From Colias croceus (lineage: Eukaryota; Arthropoda; Insecta; Lepidoptera; Pieridae): 64,000 nt of DNA. The stretch is taken from NCBI RefSeq assembly GCF_905220415.1, contig NC_059551.1:1560001-1624000 (forward strand), read 5' to 3'. This document shows, piece by piece, positions 34,880-45,586 of this stretch (its first letter is position 1; each line of letters opens with the position of its first letter). A program made the translations under genes and the position numbers. The notes below the pieces were generated by a model. That model ran no database searches. It worked only from the letters and a program-made list of their open reading frames with translations, and was not told the DNA's origin.

Positions 34880-36384
34880 TAGTCCGGTCTATTTAAGCCT
34901 AAAATCAGGAGGAAGGTTACATAAATTCCCATAAAGCTGAATATTGGCATAGTTGTTCAAAACATCATTATAAAGAAAATCTCAAAAGTCCTCATCGTTC
35001 CGAGGTGTGCTAAAAATTTGGCACGGGGTCAAAGGTCAAAAAAATGAGTTTTTTGCGATTTTTAGCGAAACGGTGAGTTTTTTCGCAAAATTACCCCAGT
35101 ACAAAATTGTAGATCACAAAATTCTCTACAAAAAATATATCAATAATTTTTTTCCTAAAAGCCACCATTTTGGAGATATAACGTTCCGAAAAGTTGGATC
35201 AGTCGTAATCCCTCTATTTTGCACACGTACGCCACATATATATATGGTAATTCAACTCAACAACATGTTATCACCAACGGAGTTCAATTTCTTCTTGCTA
35301 TGTACGGAGCCCCCAAAAAAACCACTTGCTTAGATAAGTTGCGATACACATCTTTCGTGAAAAATACGCGTAATAAAAAACAAGTCAACTTAGCTTCTCT
35401 TCCTCCAACCTCAGTAGCTGCTCATCAACATCTGTTTCGGGTATATTACCAAGTTCAAGTGTGGCTTGGCAATCAGCTGGACCCTAAAGACTGGGGTTGG
35501 AAGTTGATCGACAATACACTAGAGCCAGTTCAAACTTTACTTCCACCAGCACCTGAGAAACTTCTCAACACAATATTTTGCAACTGCAAGAAAGGGTGTA
35601 GTGCAAAATGTGGTTGCAGAAAAGTTGGACTGTTTTGTTCCCTGGCATGCACACACTGTCAAGGCCGATCATGCTCGAATGTTGAGTCACCAACTCTTGA
35701 AGATTCGTTTGATACCGATCAGGAATCGCTATTGGGGCAGTTTACGTGTGAAATAGAACAAGAAGAAGAAGAAGAACAAGAGGATGAACAGGAAGAAGAA
35801 GGAGAAGAAGATCAAGAAGAAGAAGAAACAGAAATCTTGGACAGTTATGAATCAGACGACTAACTTTTTATTTTAAGTACTTTATTTAATTACACCGCCG
35901 TTGTTTTTGCCCACTATAATATATAATATTATTTTGCAATAGTTTTAAAACATATAAAATCTCAGCAGACCCGTGGAATAGGCCTACTGGGGAAACCACG
36001 TTAAAAAAAACGCGCTTTGTACACTACCTCATAGGTGGCGTGGAAACGTGTGCAAAATAGAGGGATTACGACTGATCCAACTTTTCGGAACGTTATATCT
36101 CCAAAATGGTGGCTTTTAGGAAAAAAATTATTGATATATTTTTTGTAGAGAATTTTGTGATCTACAATTTTGTACTGGGGTAATTTTGCGAAAAAACTCA
36201 CCGTTTCGCTAAAAATCGCAAAAAACTCATTTTTTTGACCTTTGACCCCGTGCCAAATTTTTAGCACACCTCGGAACGATGAGGACTTTTGAGATTTTCT
36301 TTATAATGATGTTTTGAACAACTATGCCAATATTCAGCTTTATGGGAATTTATGTAAACTTGAATGTGTAAATAGACCGGACTA
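34880..36384. mobile_element. Long-TIR element carrying a CXC-type ORF
   Basis: The ends TAGTCCGGTCTATTTA and TAAATAGACCGGACTA are inverted. Apart from a diverged 35-base stretch, the arms match in inverse from about 34918-35227 and 36041-36353. TAA flanks both ends, a possible 3-bp target duplication. It lies inside the hAT at 34396-38352. The interior (about 0.8 kb) holds the ORF described next and no transposase. Confidence 0.75.
35219..35863 (+). pseudogene. 5'-truncated cysteine-rich (CXC/tesmin-TSO1-like) protein with acidic tail
   Basis: The frame is open from the edge of the left TIR to TAA, with no ATG until the Met at about codon 28. Visible parts: a conserved-looking block (LAMYGAPKKTTCLDKLRY, LASLPPTSVAAHQHLFRVYY, LDPKDWGWKL), a Cys cluster at residues 121-152 (FCNCKKGCSAKCGCRKVGLF then CSLACTHCQGRSC) and a Glu/Asp-rich tail (175-214). 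CXC clusters like this bind zinc and DNA in tesmin/TSO1 proteins. I recall similar proteins as multicopy, mobile-element-linked genes in arthropods, but that is memory, not a search. It looks like the 3' exon of a longer gene captured between the TIRs. Confidence 0.6.
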
Positions 36385-36601
36385 TAACTTTTGTTTTGTC
36401 ATCTTGCATTTCATAAAAAAAGTCCCAAGCTCGCGATCTTTTACGTCCGCTCATATTGTAAACACTAACTTAAAGTAAAAATATAAAACTTTTAAACAAT
36501 ATAAAAATTTTAATATTCTTTTGTTTTAATTTGTAACGTATTCGTGCGATGTTTCAACACAACTGAGATGGCACGGAGTGCGCGGGCGATATACGCGGGT
36601 G

Positions 36602-38160
36602 CAGTGACGGATTAAGACTACTAGATGCCCTAAGCAATTCATGCCTGTGGGCCCCCCTATCCGTATGTCGACTAGAATCGGTCTTTAAACCTTTACCGCC
36701 TAAAAACATTAGTTTTTTGTAAAATAAGATGATGAGATGTAACGTATTTTATAAGTGGAGTAGGTGCGACAATAATAAAAACCAAAGCATAATTTATTTA
36801 TTTATTGAAATGCGCCTTGCGGCTTTTCCGAGCATTGAATTCACGCAAGATAGTATTAACGTCTAACGTTTTTAACATATCGGACTCTATGTACAATATC
36901 GATAAATTATCGAGCCGAAATTATTAATATTATTGTATCATCTTTGTTCTTTTTTCATTTTTTAATATTTTTAATTTTGAAAAAGAACGTTCCGCTGAGC
37001 AATTTGTAATCATATGCGATAAAAATATACGCAGGGCTGTTTCCACATTAGGGAAAGCTGATTCAATCTTATCATCATGTAGGTATTATTTTATACAATT
37101 GTCCGTGAGTTTGATGTAAACTTGTGCGAGCCGAATCACTGGGTCTGGAACTTATTTTATATGACATATGAATGAAACTGTTGAATTTCTGTTATTAATT
37201 CGGTTTTAAGAGGAGGCTCCCTAACATAATTTCTGGCACTGAGAGACCGGTTACGGTACTGTCTAGACGCTAACACAGCCGTAATAAAGCTGAATATCGC
37301 ATGCGCTCTTTGATCGCGTTCGAGCTCGAAAAGTAAGTCTCAATTCTTATTTCGTTTATAACTTAAGTAATAATTGATCTAGAGAAAAAATATCTTGGGA
37401 TTCCATAGTAAACTCTATTTTCTTACTGTTAACATTTATTTTAGACATAAAGTCCAAGTAAATCTTTAAAAAAATGTAATAATCCTTAAAAAAGGCATGA
37501 TTTTTGAATAATAAATGAATCGAGCGAAAATGTTACAATTACGTAACTGTCTTGTACATCGAAAGAAAAAGACCCAATCCATACTAATACATATTATAAA
37601 TGGGAAAGTAACTCTGTCTGTCTGTCTGTTACTCAATCACGCCTAAACTACTGAACCAATTTTCATGAAATTTGGTATGGAGATATTTTGATACCTAAGA
37701 AAGGACATAGGCTACTTTTTATCCCGGGAAAATGACGCAATCCAGGAAATCCCACGGGAACGGGAACTATGCGGGTTTTTCTTTGACTGCGCGGGCGAAG
37801 CCGCGGGCGGAAACCTAGTAAATCTTAAACTAAAGTTCCATTTTGATTGTATGTGTGCCTGTTTCAGAATATTAATGCAAATTCACATAAAATTTAGGGA
37901 GCCTACCCTTAAGGTCTTCTGGATATGTGTTTACTAGATTTGTACTGTGCTGACTGTATTCTGCAGTTTGATCGGGACACATAATTTTATCGGCATCGGG
38001 TATTTTATTCAAGAATGAGAATTTGTCTGATGTTTCTTTGTATATTTTTCCACGACGTGATGCCCTGAGGACGGATTTTTTTTTGTGCTTTTTCTGGTGC
38101 CCCCTCAGGCCTGATGCCCTAAGCAATTGCTTAATTTGATTAAGGGTTAATCCGTCACTG
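36602..38160. mobile_element. Second hAT-type element, TSD CGCGGGTG, nested in the first
   Basis: The 8-bp repeat CGCGGGTG is at 36594-36601 and 38161-38168. The ends CAGTGACGGATTAA and TTAATCCGTCACTG are inverted, followed by GATGCCCTAAGCAATT at both sides in direct sense. It contains the Helitron at 37578-37818. No transposase frame was recognised. Confidence 0.85.
37578..37818 (+). mobile_element. Helitron-like element nested in the second hAT
   Basis: TCCATACTAATACATATTATA start and AAACCTAG end, between A and A. It is the fourth level of nesting here. Confidence 0.7.
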
Positions 38161-38885
38161 CGCGGGTGGCGGGCGGTGAGGTAGGCTCGCTCGCCACCGA
38201 GCCAGCAGCTACTTGCGACCCGTTAGAACCGGTTTACGCATCACAAAACATTGAACCGAATAATTCGGCCGAATATTCGGTTCGGTAAGGTTTTAACCGA
38301 ATAGTATTCGGTATTCGGTTATTCGGTGAAACCACTATTCGGCGCATCTCTAATAAAAATGAATCCCAAAATGTGTTGGTAAGCGCATAACTTGAGAACG
38401 GCTGAACCGATTTCGATAATCATTTTTTTATTATATTCCTTGAAGTACGAGGATGGTTCTTATGTAGAGAAAACGTAAACATGTACCACGGTCGAATCCG
38501 GGGCGGACCGCTAGTACCTACTTACATATTAATATTATAATGTTATACCTACCATTTATATATAAGATGACATTATTTACAAATCAATATGCCAATATTG
38601 TTCTTGACTTGTAAATACACTATTTTAAATAAACATACTTAATGTTACGTAACCAGTAAGTAAATGAGGTTTTCTCAGACAATTTCTCTACTGTTTTGTC
38701 ATTATAATATGTAAGTCATTTAAGGCCGATTTTAAACACGCAAGATTTTGTAAGTCGGGCTTCGTAATGCAGGTCAATGAACTCCCTTACATTGCCTAAC
38801 TGCTAACATAAAGTAGACTGTAGAATAGCATTAGGTAAATTTAAAGCAATTATTGTTTTCATATATTTTTGTTTAGTATTGTCTT

Positions 38886-39180
38886 TTTTGGAGCAGTGGT
38901 GGCTCAGTGGTGAGACCTCGGACCGGGGTTCGAGACCAGGCGAGCGCGCAGGAATTAAATTGATTTTTCAATTTATCTGCGCATGTTGTAACATCACCAC
39001 TGCTCGAACGGTGAAGGAAAACATCGTGAGGAAACCGACATGTCGAAGAATTAAAAAGTTTGACGACATGTGTCATCCGCCAACACGCACTTGGCCAGCG
39101 TGGTGGATTATGGCCTGTACCCTCATAGGAGGCCCGTGTCCCAGCAGTGGGAACGTATCTGGGCTGATGATGATTGATTG
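38886..39180 (+). mobile_element. tRNA-headed SINE, plus-strand copy
   Basis: Head GCAGTGGTGGCTCAGTGGTG (A-box), B-box GGGTTCGAGACC, body with GAACGGTGAAGGAAAACATC, GGCCCGTGTCCCAGCAGTGG and a TGATTGATTGATGATTGATT tail. Same family as 1978-2226. Confidence 0.75.
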
Positions 39181-39361
39181 ATGATTGATTGTCTTTTTAA
39201 TACGCTCAGAATACCTATTAGCTTCACCAAATCACCAGTATGTTTGCATGTAAGTAACTGACTTCTTTAGCGGACACATATTTATTACCTAGGTTTTTTA
39301 TATTATCCAGGATCGGTGACAATGCAGTAGTTTACTGTTTAATAAGTTTATTTTAGTAGGA

Positions 39362-39776
39362 CTAGCTGTTCCGCTCGGTTTCACCCACATTGCTCCGTTC
39401 CTGTTGGTCTTAGCGTGATGATATTATACGTATAGCCTACTAGATTTCCACCCGCGGCATCGCCCGCGCAGTCAAAGAAAAACCCGCATAGTTCCCGTTC
39501 CCGTGGGATTTCCGGGATAAAACTTATCCTATGTCCTTTCTGGGGTATCAAAATATCTCTATACCAAATTTCATGCAAATTGGGTCAGTAGTTAAGGCGT
39601 GATTGAGTAACAGACAGACAGACAGATTTACTTTCGCATTTATAATATTAGTATGGATAGCCTTCCTCGATAAATGGGCTATCTAACACCGAAATAATTT
39701 TCAAATCGGACCAGTAGTTCCTGAGATTAGCGCGTTCAAACGAACAAACTCTTCAGCTTTATAATATTAGTATAGA
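39362..39776 (-). mobile_element. Helitron-like element interrupted by another Helitron
   Basis: CTAG at 39362 and the reverse TAGTATAGA end at 39776. The host sequence is cut at GTATAGCCTA|TAGCCTTCCTCG by the insert at 39440-39657. Confidence 0.75.
39440..39657 (-). mobile_element. Helitron-like element nested in 39362-39776
   Basis: CTAG at 39440 and the TATGGA end at 39657. The host is cut exactly between A and T and has no target duplication. Confidence 0.8.
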
Positions 39777-40044
39777 TTTATACCGACGTATTCTTTTACA
39801 TAACACCAGTCACCACATAGGTATTTTAGAACCTACCTAATTGGCTTTCTCGTTTAAAATTACCTAATTTAAACTAGTTTTGTATTAATAGACGTAGGAG
39901 TCAAGAGTAAGATCAATATCAACAATAATAATTTATGTAGGTATGACCGGATATAATCTTGCAGAGGGCCGCGTTGTGATTCGAGATGCAACAAAGTTGT
40001 TGAACTACATTTTTGTGTAAACCTACTATGTTATTTATACAATA

Positions 40045-40308
40045 TACATATAATAAAATCGTAGGAAAGTCAAAACGGTAGGTACATTGAATATTTTTTT
40101 TGAATAATACTGGGCGTGATCTTCAATAGATATCGTAGCCAAAAATATAGGCTTTAGAATTTTTGTCTGCGTGTCTGTATGTATAAACTGTCCGCCTAAA
40201 CTCAAAAGACATAAGATAGGCTTTATCTCGGAAATCCCACGGGAACGGAAACTGCAGGTTTTTCTTTGACTACGCGCGTGAAGCTGCTGGCGGAAAGGCG
40301 AAAGCTAG
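40045..40308 (+). mobile_element. Helitron-like element, degenerate
   Basis: ATACATATAATAAAATCGTAGG start and GGCGAAAGCTAG end. The hairpin is diverged. Confidence 0.5.
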
Positions 40309-41676
40309 TTTTATAATATTATATATAAACCACTTATTTTTTTTGTCTTATCTTCGTTTTATCTATTAAATAATATACCTACCTACTAATCCTCTCAGAA
40401 TTTTTAAATACATTTTTACCAATTTTTTTTTTATAATTAATCATAGTTAGAAAAACAACATTTCATTTAGATAAACACATAACTTAATCAAGTTTGAATT
40501 TCCGGTTATACACTTAACATAATCAGATGGTAATTATAAAACCTATCATTGTTTATCACAAAATAATTGCTTAATTAAGATCATTTGCTCAGAACACACG
40601 CGAACAACTGCAATAGCTTTTTAACTTTAAAAGAAAATCTTCAATTTCGTTTTATTATAAAGATATTTACTTACTTAGAGGTCAACATAAAACACTAAAA
40701 TATTATAATTTTAAACACATGTAACACTAACGCAAGGCGCATAGAGACTGGTACCGAAATATTGCCTACTCCGAGCCGGCACTATGAATACATTTACATC
40801 ATGAATATATTTTATTTAATGGTCCAAGCATGATAACGTCAATGTAGATTGTAAACAACTAAAACTTAATAGGCTCTTTTTTACCCCTGGTCACTCCCGC
40901 CTCTGGGCCTTTTTAGGGCTCCGTAACAAAATTTACTAAACTTTCGTCATGTCCGTCTATACTAGGCTTAGATATTATGTCCATATCACCATCTATATTA
41001 ATAAGATATATCAAGCTATATTTGCCACACAGTTGATAAGACGTGTGGCCCACACTTATCAATCTTTAATAAATAAATAAAAAAATAAAATTTATTAGCA
41101 ACTTGAAATATAACATTATAATAATGCTCTGCCTTCTGAACTAGGTCTCAGAAGGCAGTGCCTTCCCTTACAAATTCCATATTACAATATATTTGACAAG
41201 TTAACAAAATAAAATAATAATAAATACGAAGAAACCATCGAGAATATATATTTTAGGCACCTCCCATACCTACATGATAAGTGAAAAGTGAAACATAATA
41301 ATTTTCCCCTCGACAATCGACATGCGAAGTCATTGTATAAATTGTTCGCCTACTGAAATAATAGGATCAAAAGTGGCCCTTTTTTGAGACGGAACCCTTC
41401 ACTGCATGTATTGCAACACGTACTTACTTAACCAGTTTAATATTATTTTTGTGTTCACCCTGAAATACTCATGAAAATTAAATTATATCGACTCGCGACT
41501 CAACGAATAAACCTGCGTATACGCATAGAATATAATTATTGCGCAACGTATAAGGCAAATACGGCACATCCTGCACATCCTAAATGAATGAAATAATAAC
41601 GTAAAATAAAAACGCGTAAATATTAATTGCCGTTCATAATAATTTTTAATAATAATATCTAGGAATTATAATATTA
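40309..41676. other. Intergenic; one probable MITE
   Basis: TTTTTAGGGCTCCGTA at about 40908 and GACGGAACCCTT at about 41390 are inverted ends of a probable 0.48-kb MITE. No gene was recognised. Confidence 0.4.
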
Positions 41677-43340
41677 GGGTAAACGCAGCTATCAACGACC
41701 CATCGAAAATCTGAAGGTATTACCGACTTATAAAAGTAATTCGAAATTTAAACGTTTCCAGAACTATTCTAGCTATAGGTAGGCAAAGTTATACACGAAT
41801 GTATTAATTGAGCATCGTATACTTTAACGTTAGAGTGAGTAACTGAGCAAAAAAGAGTTAAAATGCGTAAGTTGCTGCGGGGTAGCGTGGAAGCAGGACG
41901 TATCGTACTGTTCCGTTGTTCCTTCGGGTAAGTACTGTGAGTATCTTTTTAAGACATTTACAAATAAATGACATCTATACTTTAATTTATATTACTAAAT
42001 GTCAATGCATTTAAGTGTCAACTTTTCATTTCTTACAACATTTTATTAATAAAAAATAATTTGAAACGATAAAACTTAAAATTAAAATGGGACGGTGTTA
42101 GCTTCACCAGTTTAAGTCGTGGCAGGTATCAACGACCCGTAAGTCGGCAATGGCAGCAACGTAACTTTTTGTTTTATTTTCTTTTATGTTATTATATCAC
42201 ACTAACACAAGTGGTTTTATGGACCAGTTTAAATCTAAGCTATGAGTCTTCATAAAAATCTATTAGCGACTAAACTTTTTTGTCTAGTGTTGTGTCTTTT
42301 AGCGTTGTCAATTTATACAAAGTTATGATATTTTCGAGGATCCCTATCGAATAGTGACAGTAGTAAATCATTGTTTTTTTTTTGTTTAAACAATATGCAT
42401 TTGTTCATATTTTGTATGACATTAATCAATTATAATCTATTTTATAGTCTGATGGTCAAATGAATTAAAATAACCATTTTTTTATGGGTCGGTAATACAA
42501 TTTAGGTTTATACTTACATACTTTAATACCGACCCATGTGGGTCGGCAATAGCAACTATAGGAAGCTATTACCGATCGAATATAGATTGTTTAGTTTCTC
42601 ATCTACAAATTCAAATTCAAATTGCTTTATTTGCAGAATGTAGAATAAAGATGTTTGTATATACAGATAATATTGATCCTTAAACATTCCGCTCCTAATT
42701 GAGCGTGCAAATATATTTTTATTACTTTTATGACATAATAGGTGCCTATTAAAAATTATATTTTTTTTAGGTTAAATTAACATAAAACATATAATTAGAT
42801 ATATTTTTTCCAGAAATATGGAGCCACGAAAGCGGCGAAAAGTATTCAGTGAAACACAACTCGCCGAAGCAATCAATCAAATAGCATAACGAAATATCCT
42901 AGAGTTTGAAATCCTTAATTTAATATATGTACATATATTAATAGTATTATGTTGATTAATTAAAAAATTATTAAGATTAAATTTTAAATTTTAAATTTTA
43001 TTAAGATCGGTAATCATCATCATCACTAGCTTCTATACATTCCATTGCTGGAAAAAGGCTTCCTCTCACATACGATCGGGAATAGCTGCATAAAAATCGT
43101 TAATAGCTTCACAGCCGTTTTTATGGGTCGGTAATAGCAACAATCGACTAAGTCACATTGTAAATTATTTTTTACAAGATAATCCTTTATTAGAATGTAT
43201 TTGCTTCAATTAATACATTTTTTATACATAACACTAGCATATAAAATGAAATTATAAATCTTTAGAAGAACCAGTATACTTAAAAAATATGGTTGATTTT
43301 GAAATTGCCTTAGAGGGGTCGTTAATACCTGCGTTTACCT
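41677..43340. mobile_element. TA-flanked TIR element (pogo/Tigger-like) with HTH scrap
   Basis: TA (41675-41676 and 43341-43342) flanks the ends GGGTAAACGCAGCTATCAAC and GTTAATACCTGCGTTTACCT. Motifs like the ends, TGGGTCGGTAATAGCAAC and close variants, recur inside at about 42128, 42484, 42538 and 43125. It encodes only a 23-codon scrap at 42818-42889. Confidence 0.7.
42818..42889 (+). pseudogene. Helix-turn-helix (psq-like) N-terminal scrap
   Basis: Translates MEPRKRRKVFSETQLAEAI plus four residues, then TAA. A basic start followed by a helix like that of pipsqueak-type HTH domains suits a pogo/Tigger transposase N-terminus. It follows a possible acceptor (TTTTTTCCAG). Too short for certainty. 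Confidence 0.4.
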
Positions 43341-43549
43341 TAATAATTACAATGTAATAAATAACTTGAACCTCGCCTTGGTGCAATCACTAAACCATGC
43401 GATTAATATTTATTTATACATTTGCTATCATTATAATTAAACATACCTAAGCTGAAGTGCTTTATTGGACATCCCAACTAATTATTGGCCTTCCAGATTC
43501 CAAATTATTATTTCAGGACATTATTATTATTATTTCTGTGAATTGAGTG

Positions 43550-43842
43550 AATTATATCGACCGGCCCGCGAAGGCGCAAAAAAAACCGAAATTTACTTTA
43601 AATTATTTATTGTAAAAAAAATTACATAATAAATTACTCCTAACTTAACCTACGTCCCTCCCGTTCGATGTTAGAACTAAGAGTGCTCGTCCTCCTCGGC
43701 GGGGTAGCTGCAGCGTCGCGGTGGCGATGATTGCCGCAACACTCTCTGGAAGCGCAGGTGTGCGCGATGTCGCAATTCCTAACAGGTGCAGCTTCTTGGG
43801 TGGCCCCATGCATCCTCTAATCTTATATGTAGGTACATAACA
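43550..43842 (-). repeat. 3' LTR of the endogenous retrovirus
   Basis: On the minus strand it starts TGTTATGTACC just after the purine tract AGGAGGGAGG (43843-43852) and ends GGTCGATATAATT. Confidence 0.9.
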
Positions 43843-43864
43843 CCTCCCTCCTGAAGTTCAGCGA

Positions 43865-45586
43865 TTATTGGCGGGCAAGGCTCGTTAATATCGCTGAAAT
43901 TTCACCCTCCGCCGATTGATGTTCTATTTCTTCTTTTTGATTACCATGAACACTCGTAGTAATAGGCTTTGATGTACGCAGTCTCCGTACGACGTACCAT
44001 GTCACTAGGGCAACTGCACTCGTTATTAATATAACATATATCGGTATTATGGAAGGCTGCATATAGAGAATCTCGTATCCGTTGTTAGTACTGATAGGCA
44101 TTTCCATTGATATAGCTCTGTTACTAGCGTGTAATTTATCCAAATTTATCGAATTTAACTTCAGAACTTCTTCATCTGTATTATATTGGCTGGAATCTGG
44201 CAGGTTTGCAATTTTCATTATCTGTCCTTTGATATGGTCTTCTCGATTGACTATCTTGAAAGCCTCCGTTTGAAGAATGCAGTTTTTGGGTATTGTGGCT
44301 AAGTAGCTTCCTTTAATGACGTCATATTGATCTTGCGAGCATGATAAGTGGATTTTTGATGGCTTGGGGAAACTGATGACGTAGTGGGCGTCGTCTAATT
44401 TTTCTAGTGCGGGCGCTCCGAGCTCCACAGGCGTGAAGAGACAAGATGCGACGACTCGTTGCGTGGTAATAAGGTGATACACGCAGTCATTTTTGGATCG
44501 ATGATGGTTCAGCTTGTCCTCACATAGATACCCTAGGCCAGACTTCGGGCATTCTGCCTCCATGTACATAAAATCCTCGTTGTGAATTGCCACAAAAGGA
44601 TAGGGTGGAATTAGGACTTTACTATCTTTATTAGGAACTATGGATAATTTAAATAATTCAAAGGTAGCAGGAAGGACAACCGGGAACATAAAAACTATAA
44701 CTATATTCCTATTACTATAATAATAGCCTAGTTTAACTAAATCAAAATATTCTCTATAATTAACTTGAGGGATTTGCTCTTTGCCATAAAATTTGTGTAA
44801 TTTATTTAGCATTTCTTTTAGAGAATTTGAATTGAACATAAGATGATGCGTACTTTTCGCACGAATAAAACCTAATAAATTTTCTAATCTATGTAATTCT
44901 TCAGATATATCATCTATATTATCTGATAAAATCGCTACACGTTGAATTAAATCTATGTATAGAGTAACGTTTAAATTATTGGCCTTTAAATCATTTATAG
45001 CTATTTCAATTTTTTCCTGATTTTTAATTAAGTTGTTTAAAATATCAGATTGTTGTTCTATCCAATCTTTACTGAGGCTTATATGATTATTCATTTCTGT
45101 GACCAATTTATTCTCATTATTTTGTAATAATTTAATTGCGGTATCATATTTAATTGCATCTGTATAGTCTAGATTACCAGAAATACTTTTTATAACAGAA
45201 CCTAAACCATCTATGAGACCTCTCTTTATGCGATTGGGTTCAAAAGTTTCCAACTGATTTGACAATTTAATAATCTTATAATGCAAGTGTTCAATATGTG
45301 AATTATAAAGCGAAAATAATTTATCGTGCAAATTAGGCGTTAATGAATTTAATTGATCCTTTACTATGGTTATACTATCACGAATATCCTTTAAATTAAT
45401 AATTTGCAAAAATGAATGATAATGAGTGACAATTCTAGCAGTTCCAATATTAAATGGTAATATACCAGGTCCGTCATCCAAGCTAGTCAGGGTGGGATCT
45501 TCTGCTTGAATCTGGCACAGGATCAGAGGAAGGATTCTGTAACAATTTAGGTACCCTCTTAAGCCTAGATTTAGCAACAGCGCCAT
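43865..45586 (-). CDS. env: Retroviral env (baculovirus F-like fusion glycoprotein)
   Basis: 573 aa, uninterrupted. A hydrophobic N-terminus (YRILPLILCQI) could be a signal peptide. A furin-type site, RIKR, is at residues 119-122, followed directly by a Gly-rich hydrophobic segment of fusion-peptide type. A long helical middle section follows, and a membrane anchor (IIPIYVILITSAVALVTWYV) with a short basic tail lies near the C-terminus. This layout matches Env of gypsy-type errantiviruses, related to baculovirus F proteins. Env is usually made from a spliced RNA; the splice donor would lie in the leader, which is now split. Function cannot be judged from sequence alone. Confidence 0.85.
   Translation of the reverse strand: MALLLNLGLRGYLNCYRILPLILCQIQAEDPTLTSLDDGPGILPFNIGTARIVTHYHSFLQIINLKDIRDSITIVKDQLNSLTPNLHDKLFSLYNSHIEHLHYKIIKLSNQLETFEPNRIKRGLIDGLGSVIKSISGNLDYTDAIKYDTAIKLLQNNENKLVTEMNNHISLSKDWIEQQSDILNNLIKNQEKIEIAINDLKANNLNVTLYIDLIQRVAILSDNIDDISEELHRLENLLGFIRAKSTHHLMFNSNSLKEMLNKLHKFYGKEQIPQVNYREYFDLVKLGYYYSNRNIVIVFMFPVVLPATFELFKLSIVPNKDSKVLIPPYPFVAIHNEDFMYMEAECPKSGLGYLCEDKLNHHRSKNDCVYHLITTQRVVASCLFTPVELGAPALEKLDDAHYVISFPKPSKIHLSCSQDQYDVIKGSYLATIPKNCILQTEAFKIVNREDHIKGQIMKIANLPDSSQYNTDEEVLKLNSINLDKLHASNRAISMEMPISTNNGYEILYMQPSIIPIYVILITSAVALVTWYVVRRLRTSKPITTSVHGNQKEEIEHQSAEGEISAILTSLARQ

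Larger units (their letters stand above)
34396..38352. mobile_element. hAT-type element with two nested elements, TSD ATAAAAAT
   Basis: The 8-bp direct repeat ATAAAAAT is at 34388-34395 and 38353-38360. The ends TAGGGATGCGCCGAATA and TATTCGGCGCATCTCTA are inverted. The subterminal regions are dense in ATTCGG/CCGAAT. With the nested elements removed about 0.9 kb remains, with no transposase frame, so it is non-autonomous. Confidence 0.85.
33866..38514 (+). mobile_element. Head-to-tail row of four Helitron-like units, the fourth split by a hAT
   Basis: Units: 33866-34038, 34039-34211, 34212-34381, and 34382-34395 joined to 38361-38514. Each starts about TCTTATATATAAAAATGAATC, contains GTGTTGGTAAGCGCATAAC and CGATTTCGATAAT, and ends CACGGGCGAAGCCGG...GGACCGCTAG. 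The junctions are exactly CTAG|T, with no spacer. The units are similar but not identical. Confidence 0.75.

Noticed and set aside
35007..35333. 108-codon frame and its mirror at 36001-36267
   Set aside because: Both lie in the inverted arms of the long-TIR element and simply mirror each other; no domain recognised.
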